From positions 1 to 28,208 of the forward strand of contig CAZKIP010000012.1 of assembly GCA_964552945.1 (NCBI GenBank): 28,208 nucleotides of DNA, given 5' to 3'. Within the stretch, counting starts at the first letter, position 1. Every line of letters starts with the position of its first letter. The notes below the pieces were generated by a model. That model was given only the letters and a program-made list of their open reading frames with translations. It was not told the origin of the DNA and made no database searches. Source of the stretch: CAZEAB01 sp964552945 (GTDB lineage Archaea; Nanobdellota; Nanobdellia; Woesearchaeales; GW2011-AR9). Of the stretch, positions 15,682 through 22,049 are shown piece after piece. The position numbers and the translations under genes are program-made.

Positions 15682-15702
15682 AATTACTTAAAATAACCCT
15701 TT

Positions 15703-16773
15703 ATGCAAAAAAAACCTGTTTACGACGCATCCAAATTCGTCCACGTACAAGATATAAAGATATCAAAAGAAACCACACAATTATTGGAGCAAGCTACAGA
15801 AGTTTATAATCAAAACCATACCGGAAGAACTTGGTATGGGAGATGTATTTTTTTAAGTTGGTATTGTTCCTTGGGAGACTGCACTTTCTGTTTCAGAACA
15901 ACACAAAAACATAAAATACAACATCCTAAAGGTTCTAAGAGATCAATGGGCTCTGTGTTATTAGAAGCTTTATTTTGTAGATTATTTGGATGGAGAATTG
16001 AATTTCTTACAGGAGGATATGGAATTATGCCCTTCCCTCAACTTCTAGAATATGCAAAAAACATTTCTAATGTATATGGAGAAAAAATGTGGTTGAATTT
16101 AGGAGTATTATCAGATAACCATCTTGAACAACTTAAACCTTATGTTAAAGGTATTTGCGGTTCTATGGAAACCCTTCACCCCCTATTACATAAAGAAGTT
16201 TGTCCAAGTAAAGACATCAAATCTTATGATAAAATGTTCTCTAGGCTAAATGGTTTCAAAAGAAGCATTGCAGTTATTGTGGGTTTAGGTGACACTATTG
16301 AAGATATGAAGTATTTGTTTGATTTTGTTGAAAAGCACAAGTTAGACAGAGTTACTATTTATGCCTTAAAACCAGTCCCGGGATTAGAATTTAAAGAAGG
16401 CCCTTCTGTTGATTATTATTTACAATGGATTTCTCGCTTGAGGTTACGATTTCCAAAGTTAGAAATTATAGCGGGCACCAATTTAAGAAGGTGTGAAGAA
16501 GTTGGTTATTTAATGAAAGCGGGAGCAAGCGCCATTACTAAGTTTCCTGCCACTAAACAATTTGGTACCAAGAAAGCTATTTTGATTGATGAATTAATTA
16601 AAAAAGAAGGAAGAGATTTTATTAGTAATTTTGTTGAACTTAAAGAAATAGATTGGGATAAAGAGATTAATTCTTTAGATATTAAAGAAGAATATAAACA
16701 AGAGATGAGAGATAAAATAGGACCTTACTTGGATAAATTTAAAAATCCGAAAGATAGAGATAAAGAATTGTGA
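15703..16773 (+). CDS. Radical SAM protein with C-x4-C-x2-C cluster motif
   Basis: The 356-residue protein has WYCSLGDCTFCFRTT, with Cys55, Cys60 and Cys63. The first gap is four residues rather than the usual three. Downstream are typical barrel features: a Gly-rich TGGYG (about 106-110) as SAM-binding motif, SMETLHPLLHKEV (compare biotin-synthase-like E..N/H), IAVIVGLGDTIEDMKYL and an ALKPVPG motif. The layout resembles the biotin-synthase-related group of archaeal radical SAM proteins, but the substrate is unknown. The last 60 residues are charged and helical. It is followed after 9 nt by a chorismate mutase-like gene, probably in one transcript. Confidence 0.85.
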   Translation: MQKKPVYDASKFVHVQDIKISKETTQLLEQATEVYNQNHTGRTWYGRCIFLSWYCSLGDCTFCFRTTQKHKIQHPKGSKRSMGSVLLEALFCRLFGWRIEFLTGGYGIMPFPQLLEYAKNISNVYGEKMWLNLGVLSDNHLEQLKPYVKGICGSMETLHPLLHKEVCPSKDIKSYDKMFSRLNGFKRSIAVIVGLGDTIEDMKYLFDFVEKHKLDRVTIYALKPVPGLEFKEGPSVDYYLQWISRLRLRFPKLEIIAGTNLRRCEEVGYLMKAGASAITKFPATKQFGTKKAILIDELIKKEGRDFISNFVELKEIDWDKEINSLDIKEEYKQEMRDKIGPYLDKFKNPKDRDKEL

Positions 16774-16782
16774 AGATTTACA

Positions 16783-17043
16783 ATGGATGAAGCAAGACAA
16801 AAAATAGAAGAATTGAGAAAGGAAATTGATATTATAGATGACAAACTCATTTCAATTCTTGTTGATAGATTTGATATTGTAAAAAAAATATCTGTCTTAA
16901 AAAAAGTATCTCTTAATGATTTTAGACAAGAGAAAATAATGAAAAGATTAGAAGGGAGAGGTTTACCTCCAGAATTTATTGAAAAAATATACAGGGTTAT
17001 TTTTGGTTATTCTAAAAAAACTTATTATTCAAAAAAAGATTAA
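16783..17043 (+). CDS. Small AroQ-class chorismate mutase-like protein
   Basis: The 86-residue protein follows the AroQ fold: IEELRKEIDIIDDKLISILV, then DRFDIVKKISVLKK, then the C-terminal helix LPPEFIEKIYRVIFGYS. Residues equivalent to E. coli Arg11, Arg28, Lys39 and Arg51 seem present (Arg10, Arg27, Lys38 and the Arg in DFRQEK). By eye, however, Glu52 is replaced by Gln and Gln88 by Tyr. Chorismate to prephenate conversion is the family activity; it may be reduced or changed here. No other shikimate-pathway gene is in the window. Its cotranscription with a radical SAM gene could mean a different substrate. Confidence 0.78.
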   Translation: MDEARQKIEELRKEIDIIDDKLISILVDRFDIVKKISVLKKVSLNDFRQEKIMKRLEGRGLPPEFIEKIYRVIFGYSKKTYYSKKD

Positions 17044-17051
17044 AAAGGAAT

Positions 17052-17813
17052 CTATGTTCTAACACTATATCCTATCCTCATTAAATATACAGAGGCAGAA
17101 AAGAAAATAGTGGTTAGTACCAAAAGAATTACTGCAGAATATATAACATTTATATCTGAAATGCCCAACATACCATATCTGAAACCATCCACAAGATAAA
17201 GGACCGGATTAAATTTTGCCACACTTTGCCAAAAAGAAGGCAGCATGTCTATTGAATAAAAAACTCCTCCAAGATAAGTTAAAGGAGTAATTAAAAAAGT
17301 TCCAAAAACACTCATTTGATCAAAATCTTTTGCCCAAAGAGCAGTAATAATTCCAGAAAATGCGAAAAATAATGCTGTGAAAATAATAAAATACAAGAGA
17401 ATAAATATGTTAAATATTTTAACTTCTGTGAATACAAGACTAACCCCAATTATACCAAGGCCCACAATAAGGGCCCTAATAAGTGCAGAAATTGTTATAC
17501 CACTAATGATCTCCCAGTAAGAAATTGGTGCAACCAATAGTTCTTGAATACTATTTTGAAATTTAGATAAAAAAAGTGTAGAAGCAGTTCCTGTATGAGC
17601 ACTCATGATAACCCCCATCATAACCAACCCAGGTAAAATGAATTCTAAATAAGAAACTCCAGAGACTGTACTTATTCGTGAACCTAGAGAATATCCAAAT
17701 ATTAGAATAAATAAACTTGAAGTCAATACTGGAGGGATTAATGATTGTTTCCAAATACGAAATACGCGGATAAGTTCTTTCCTAATGATTGTCCCTAAAG
17801 GTATTAGATTCAT
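17052..17813 (-). CDS. ABC-2 type exporter permease
   Basis: The 253-residue protein has six hydrophobic helices in the ABC-2 (DrrB/NodJ) arrangement. An N-terminal amphipathic region (TIIRKELIRVFRIWKQSLIP) and the family's signature region around AKDFDQMSVFGTFLITPLTY and LGGVFYSIDMLP are visible. The start codon overlaps the stop of the ATPase gene by 4 nt (ATGA), which indicates coupled translation and a heteromeric transporter of two permeases and two ATPases. The substrate is unknown; relatives export drugs, lipids or glycans. Confidence 0.92.
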   Translation of the reverse strand: MNLIPLGTIIRKELIRVFRIWKQSLIPPVLTSSLFILIFGYSLGSRISTVSGVSYLEFILPGLVMMGVIMSAHTGTASTLFLSKFQNSIQELLVAPISYWEIISGITISALIRALIVGLGIIGVSLVFTEVKIFNIFILLYFIIFTALFFAFSGIITALWAKDFDQMSVFGTFLITPLTYLGGVFYSIDMLPSFWQSVAKFNPVLYLVDGFRYGMLGISDINVIYSAVILLVLTTIFFSASVYLMRIGYSVRT

Positions 17814-18538
17814 TCTTTTGTTAATTGTAAAAATATTTCCTCCAATTTGACATTATTAAATGATTTTAATAAGTCTTTTTTGTCTTCAACTTTAATTATA
17901 TTTGATTTATGAATAATAGCAATTCTCTCACATAACTCTTCTGCTTCCTCAATGTAATGTGTTGTAAGAAGTATTGTTGTCCCTTGTTTGTTTAGCTTTT
18001 GAAAATATTTCCATAAAGATTTGCGAGTTTCTACATCTACTCCAGCAGTTGGTTCGTCAAGAATTAAGATTCTAGGTTTATGCATTAAAGCCCTAGCAAT
18101 CATAACTTTTCTCTTCATTCCTCCTGAAAGAGTTCTCATTACCGCATTTTTTTTATCTGATAATCCCAATTCTTTTAATAATTCCATAATTCTATTATGT
18201 CTCTCTTTCTTAGGGATTCCAAAATATCCCCCATTAAAATCAAGAATGTTATATACTGTTGGAAAGACGGAAAAATTGAATTCTTGAGGAACAAGTCCAA
18301 TCAGAGCCCTTGCTTCCTTATAGTCTTCTACAACATCTTTACCAAAAAGGCTAGCATTCCCAGAACTTTTGTTTGTTAGGCCAGTAAGAATATTAATAGT
18401 GGTTGTCTTTCCAGCACCATTTGGTCCAAGTAATCCAAAAAATTCTCCCTTTTTAATCTCTAAATTAATCTTATTTAGAGCAGTAAGAGTATTATATTGC
18501 TTGTGAAGATTTTTTATAGAAATTGCATTCATTTTCAT
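17810..18538 (-). CDS. ABC exporter ATP-binding protein
   Basis: The 242-residue ATPase powers the adjacent ABC-2 permease. Walker A GPNGAGKTTT is at about 39-48, then the Q-loop in GLVPQEF, the signature LSGGMKRK, Walker B ILILDEPTAGVD and the switch His in LLTTHYIEEAEE. The C-terminus is short, as in DrrA/NatA-like members. The annotated start is ATG 18538; a second ATG at 18532 lies 28 nt from the TATA-like element at 18557-18563, so the true start may be two codons shorter. The two genes form a complete exporter. Confidence 0.94.
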   Translation of the reverse strand: MKMNAISIKNLHKQYNTLTALNKINLEIKKGEFFGLLGPNGAGKTTTINILTGLTNKSSGNASLFGKDVVEDYKEARALIGLVPQEFNFSVFPTVYNILDFNGGYFGIPKKERHNRIMELLKELGLSDKKNAVMRTLSGGMKRKVMIARALMHKPRILILDEPTAGVDVETRKSLWKYFQKLNKQGTTILLTTHYIEEAEELCERIAIIHKSNIIKVEDKKDLLKSFNNVKLEEIFLQLTKE

Positions 18539-18658
18539 AAAAATAAATGAATTAAATATAAATCTTCCGTGAGAAAAGGAAATTAAAAGTAATTAGGATT
18601 CCAAAAGTTTAAAAAGAAGATAAATAAGGTACTTGCATAGTAAATCTTTATTTTAAAA

Positions 18659-19177
18659 ATGAACAATAAAAAAATAGGTGGAGTGCTCCTCATCATTAGT
18701 TTTCTACTATTAGCCATTTTTATTTACTCTACTCAAGGGTTGGAAGAAAAGAGCGACAAAATGGGTTGTTATAGTAATGAAGAGTGTGGTCCAATTGAAC
18801 GTTCACTATCAATTCTTCATTTTGGGTTTGGAATTTTTGGTTTTATTCTTGCCCTTGGTTTTTACCTTATTTTTTTCTCAAGTGGGGAAGAGGCAATTTT
18901 AAAGAAATTAAATAAAGAAGAAACTAGGCTTAATGTTGAAGAAAAATTTAAGATCCTTTTGCTAGGTTTAGATAAATTTGAGAAAGAAGTTATCGAACAC
19001 CTTAGAAAACAACCAGAAATTAACCAAAATACTCTAAAACTAAGAGTGGATATGTCTAAGGCAAAACTAAGTCAAATCTTAACTGGGCTGGAAAAGAAAG
19101 GATTAATCAAAAGAGTTCCTCAAAAGAAAACTTTGACAATTCATTTAATCACTCCTTTTTTAGGAGATGAACGTTAA
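18659..19177 (+). CDS. Membrane-anchored winged-helix regulator with external C-x5-C loop (second paralog)
   Basis: The 172-residue protein has TM1 at about 6-24, an external loop with GCYSNEEC (C-x5-C), TM2 at about 52-74 and a winged helix at about 105-165 (EVIEHLRKQPEINQNTLKLR, AKLSQILTGLEKKGLIKR). It shares plan, size and cysteine spacing with the protein at 13321-13812. After the second Cys both have a short stretch with Pro and Glu (CPMEI versus CGPIE). It lies directly upstream of the DsbA-like gene, whose promoter has a direct repeat. It is probably a one-component sensor of external thiol redox state or metal that controls the adjacent oxidoreductase genes; this is inference. Its own promoter is unclear; TTTAAAAAG near 18608 is a candidate. 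Confidence 0.82.
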   Translation: MNNKKIGGVLLIISFLLLAIFIYSTQGLEEKSDKMGCYSNEECGPIERSLSILHFGFGIFGFILALGFYLIFFSSGEEAILKKLNKEETRLNVEEKFKILLLGLDKFEKEVIEHLRKQPEINQNTLKLRVDMSKAKLSQILTGLEKKGLIKRVPQKKTLTIHLITPFLGDER

Positions 19178-19207
19178 TTCTCTAAAAATATTGGAATATA
19201 ACCCTTC

Positions 19208-19230
19208 AAACCATATTTGTTTAAACCATA
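19208..19230 (+). promoter_or_regulatory. Direct repeat upstream of the DsbA-like gene promoter
   Basis: AAACCATA occurs at 19208-19215 and again at 19223-19230, 15 bp apart start to start. The second copy ends just before the TATA box. It could be a tandem regulator-binding site. Confidence 0.45.
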
Positions 19231-19231
19231 A

Positions 19232-19242
19232 TTAATATATAA
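19232..19242 (+). promoter_or_regulatory. TATA box and leader of the DsbA-like gene
   Basis: TTAATATATAA is centred at 19237, predicting a transcript start near 19263. GAGGTGG at 19275-19281 is a strong ribosome-binding site for ATG 19291. Confidence 0.65.
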
Positions 19243-19290
19243 GGAGAGCTATATCATCTTAAAATTAAGTGAACGAGGTGGAATTTAAAA

Positions 19291-20172
19291 ATGGATTCAA
19301 TAGATTCAATGGATTCTTTTGAAAAAAAGGAAGAAAATGCTCCTGAAGAAAAGAGGTATGAACCTCATCGGGAAAAAGAGAAACATCATACAGAACATAA
19401 GGAACATAAAGAACACAAACATAAAGAACCAAAAGAGAGGCATGAAAAAATGAAAAAAGAAGAAACAGTAACAATTAGTAAAGTTGCAATGTGGAAAGGG
19501 ATCGCCGCAGTTTTAGCAGTTTTATTGGTAATTTCAATTTATTCTGGCGGTTTTGGATACGAAAGTAGCACGACTCAAGGAAAAAATGCTGCTGCACCAA
19601 CTCCAAAAGCTGCAGATGCACCAACACCTACTCCAACACCAACACTGGATATGGAAGAGTTAGTTGATGATGACACAAGGAAAGGAGATAAAGACGCCCC
19701 AATAACAATAGTTGAATTTAGCGACTTTGAATGTCCTTTCTGTGCAAGGTTTTACAGCGATACTTTAAAACAGATCGATGAAAAGTATATCAAGACAGGT
19801 AAAGTTCAACTCTATTATAGAGATTTTCCATTGAGTTTCCATCAAAATGCACAAAAAGCTGGTGAAGCTTCTGAATGTGCTGGTGAACAAGGAAAATTCT
19901 GGGAAATGCACGATTTACTTTTTGAAAAGGGAGTCGTAGGAGGAGTTGTTACCTTCAAAAAATATGCTAAAGATCTTGGTTTAGATACTGGAAAATTTAA
20001 CGTTTGTCTGGATTCTGGAGCTCAGGAAGATGAAGTTAAGAAAGATTTCCTAGATGGTCAGAAAGCAGGCATCCAAGGAACTCCAGGATTTATCGTTAAT
20101 GGAGTACCTATCTCAGGAGCTCAACCTTTCAGCGTATTTGAACAAGTTATCGAATCGATGCTTGAGGAATAA
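19291..20172 (+). CDS. Membrane-anchored DsbA-like thiol oxidoreductase with His-rich cytoplasmic tail
   Basis: The 293-residue protein has three parts. Residues 1-66 are hydrophilic and packed with His, Lys and Glu (for example EKHHTEHKEHKEHKHKEP). A membrane helix is at about 68-87. A Thr/Pro/Ala linker (PTPTPTPT) leads to a thioredoxin-fold DsbA domain (about 130-290) with active site CPFC (Cys148, Cys151) and the cis-proline loop GTPGF. The N-terminal tail would face the cytoplasm and the catalytic domain the outside. Such domains introduce or shuffle disulfides in exported proteins. Extra cysteines, in SECAGEQ and NVCLDSG, match a common pair in this subfamily. The His-rich tail could bind metal, an unusual combination. 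Confidence 0.9.
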   Translation: MDSIDSMDSFEKKEENAPEEKRYEPHREKEKHHTEHKEHKEHKHKEPKERHEKMKKEETVTISKVAMWKGIAAVLAVLLVISIYSGGFGYESSTTQGKNAAAPTPKAADAPTPTPTPTLDMEELVDDDTRKGDKDAPITIVEFSDFECPFCARFYSDTLKQIDEKYIKTGKVQLYYRDFPLSFHQNAQKAGEASECAGEQGKFWEMHDLLFEKGVVGGVVTFKKYAKDLGLDTGKFNVCLDSGAQEDEVKKDFLDGQKAGIQGTPGFIVNGVPISGAQPFSVFEQVIESMLEE

Positions 20173-20199
20173 TCTTTTTTTTTTATTTTTAATTTAAAA

Positions 20200-20700
20200 A
20201 TGGTTCATTATTTTTTTAAAGCATTCAAAGAAGTGTATTCTCACAAAAAATACTTTGCTATCACTTTCTTAACTTCCTTTATAATTTACTTCATAAATTC
20301 ACTGATAAGAAACTATAAAATTTTCTTTAGCAATTTTTCCTTTAAAATGACTTACTCCTTGATAAGGGGATTCCCACAAACTACAACTTCTGCCTCCTTA
20401 TTTTTTCTAATAATCCTATCAATTCTTTCAGGAATTATAATCTCATTTACTATTTATTTAATTAGTAGACAAATTAAATCTGGCGCTTACGCAGGAACAT
20501 CTGTACTTGTCAGCTTGATTGCTCCAGCTTGCCCATCCTGTGCAGTTGGATTGTTTGGTCTTATAGGAATTGGAGGACTTGCATCTATTCTTCCCTTCAA
20601 AGGCCTAGAAATTGGTTTTATTGGAGTACTGGTTGTTATATTTTCAATATTCTATCTTGCTAAAAAAGTTGAAACAAATACTTGTTCTATAAAAAAATAA
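20200..20700 (+). CDS. Small membrane protein with CPSC motif, possible thiol redox partner
   Basis: The 166-residue protein has four hydrophobic helices. At the start of the third, the motif APACPSCAVGLFGLIG contains Cys111 and Cys114; another Cys lies near the C-terminus (TNTCSIKK). I recall similar CPxCxxG sequences in small membrane proteins but cannot name the family. It begins 27 nt after the DsbA-like gene, so it is likely cotranscribed. The CxxC could pass electrons to or from the DsbA domain, in the way DsbB or VKOR reoxidises DsbA; no quinone-binding feature is visible, so this is a guess. Confidence 0.75.
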   Translation: MVHYFFKAFKEVYSHKKYFAITFLTSFIIYFINSLIRNYKIFFSNFSFKMTYSLIRGFPQTTTSASLFFLIILSILSGIIISFTIYLISRQIKSGAYAGTSVLVSLIAPACPSCAVGLFGLIGIGGLASILPFKGLEIGFIGVLVVIFSIFYLAKKVETNTCSIKK

Positions 20701-20723
20701 AGAAAAAAAAGTTAAAAAATAAT

Positions 20724-21083
20724 CTAAGAAGGAAGAATACATCCTGTTTTTCTGCTTAAAGTTTCAAACGAAAGTTCCCCTCCCTCTCTTGTTCCATCAG
20801 CAAATTCCCAAGTTGGATAACCAGTTATTCCTTCTTTCTTACAAACTTCTGTCTGACCACTGTTACCAGGAAGAGAACATTCAATATAGTTTACATATTC
20901 CCAACTATCACCAAAAGATGATTTTTGGTTCTTACAATGACCACACCAATAAGCGCCATACATCTTCGCTCCTTTCTCGCTCAAACATTTAGCAAAAGGG
21001 ATATACTCTTCTTTACTTGAGCACCCAACAAGAAGTAAAAGGGAGATTATTCCAAGTATTGCTATTAATTGTTTATACTTCAT
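20724..21083 (-). CDS. Thioredoxin-like lipoprotein
   Basis: I chose ATG 21083 because it gives a clean lipoprotein signal (KYKQLIAILGIISLLLLVGC, Cys21). A longer frame beginning at 21137 would bury this signal and overlap the upstream gene. The mature 98 residues form a thioredoxin domain with active site WCGHC (Cys47, Cys50), a cis-proline in GYPTWEF and further Cys at 33, 69, 81 and 115. The sequence resembles the thioredoxin module often fused to VKOR-type quinone reductases; here it stands alone, anchored outside the cell. It follows the CuA-type lipoprotein gene by 5 nt in the same operon. It probably reduces or assembles that copper protein or other exported thiols. Confidence 0.88.
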   Translation of the reverse strand: MKYKQLIAILGIISLLLLVGCSSKEEYIPFAKCLSEKGAKMYGAYWCGHCKNQKSSFGDSWEYVNYIECSLPGNSGQTEVCKKEGITGYPTWEFADGTREGGELSFETLSRKTGCILPS

Positions 21084-21088
21084 TTTTT

Positions 21089-21568
21089 TTATTCGACAAT
21101 CAATAACCCATTCATTCCACCATGTCCAGAACCACACTGAACAGAACAGAAGAAATTAAATTGACCTTCCTTATCAGCAACAAATTCTACAACATTGGTT
21201 TCACCAGGAACTAAATCTTGATTAATTCCATAATCAGCAATTGCAAATCCATGTCTCACATCTTGGCTAGTTATTGTTAATTTTACTTTTTCGCCTTTCT
21301 TAACCTTTATTGTTGAAGGAATAAATTCCCATTGCTTTGCAACCATCGAAATTTCATTCACAGCAGTACTAGTGCTAGTTGTATCTTCATCTTCAAAAGT
21401 AGGAGGGAGTTCGTCATCTTCAACTTCATCAGTTGTCTTACTATCTGGCGCTTTGCTATCCGGTGCCTTATCTTCTGCCATTGTTTTATCTGAGCTGCAT
21501 CCTAAGACAAATAACAAAGAAATAATAGCTATAACAAGCATAAACATTGTTTTTTTGATTAATTTCAT
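21089..21568 (-). CDS. CuA-type cupredoxin lipoprotein
   Basis: ATG 21568 is preceded by GAGGTGA, so it is preferred over the GTG at 21577, which lies inside that site. Of 159 residues, 1-24 are a lipoprotein signal (LLFVLGC, Cys24). Residues 25-68 are an acidic, Ser/Thr/Pro linker and 70-159 a cupredoxin like cytochrome oxidase subunit II. CuA ligands are complete: His106 (VRHGF), Cys141, Cys145, His149 and Met152 in CSVQCGSGHGGM. The residue equivalent to the Glu between the two cysteines is Gln144, whose backbone binds copper. No terminal oxidase or nitrous oxide reductase is in the window, so this is an orphan CuA protein. Electron transfer or copper delivery is possible. Confidence 0.9.
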   Translation of the reverse strand: MKLIKKTMFMLVIAIISLLFVLGCSSDKTMAEDKAPDSKAPDSKTTDEVEDDELPPTFEDEDTTSTSTAVNEISMVAKQWEFIPSTIKVKKGEKVKLTITSQDVRHGFAIADYGINQDLVPGETNVVEFVADKEGQFNFFCSVQCGSGHGGMNGLLIVE

Positions 21569-21573
21569 AAAAA

Positions 21574-21580
21574 TCACCTC
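21574..21580 (-). promoter_or_regulatory. Ribosome-binding site of the CuA lipoprotein gene
   Basis: GAGGTGA precedes ATG 21568 by 5 nt and overlaps the alternative GTG. It decides the start. A TATA-like element at 21604-21615 predicts a short leader. Confidence 0.65.
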
Positions 21581-21647
21581 ATGTGTACTTAAAGAGAGAA
21601 GGTTTATTATTTAAAACTAACGAAAAGAATTATTAAAAAATCTTTTT

Positions 21648-22049
21648 TTAAGAACTATTTAAAACCTTATCTCTTATTTTTGAGCTTTTATGAAGAGAAT
21701 CCTGATAGGGTTTTCCCCTAATTACTTTTGTCTTAAATTTATTTTTTAACTTTTCTTCAATTTGCGGATGGTCATATCCTAGAAAGATAACATCTGGATT
21801 CTTCTCTTCAATGATTTTAAAATGGTCTTCAGTGTAACCTAAAACCGCTTCGTCGACAATTTTTAAACCAGAAATGAGTTGTAATCTTTCTTCTTCGGTA
21901 AAAATGGTTTCTTTTTTTTGGTCTTTTTTGGTTTTATCTCTTGCTATTACAACAATTAAGTAATCTCCTTGCTCTTTTGCCTGTTTGAAATAATCAAGAT
22001 GGCCTACGTGTAATAAATCAAATGTTCCAAAACACATTACTCTTTTCAT
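21648..22049 (-). CDS. ribL: RibL-like FAD synthase (cytidylyltransferase family)
   Basis: The 133-residue protein has the nucleotidyltransferase signature GTFDLLHVGHLDY (with HxGH). The archaeal RibL-style pattern follows: VVIARDKTKKDQ, EERLQLISGLKIVDEAVLGY, PDVIFLGYDHPQ. RibL transfers AMP to FMN to form FAD; relatives use CTP and glycerol phosphate. Length and the LGYD motif favour RibL, but the substrate cannot be proved from sequence. Its start overlaps the stop of the AsnB-Dph6 fusion by 4 nt, so both are expressed together. Confidence 0.85.
   Translation of the reverse strand: MKRVMCFGTFDLLHVGHLDYFKQAKEQGDYLIVVIARDKTKKDQKKETIFTEEERLQLISGLKIVDEAVLGYTEDHFKIIEEKNPDVIFLGYDHPQIEEKLKNKFKTKVIRGKPYQDSLHKSSKIRDKVLNSS

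Noticed and set aside
21084..21137. Longer start for the thioredoxin lipoprotein
   Set aside because: It would overlap the CuA gene and hide the lipoprotein signal that begins at ATG 21083.
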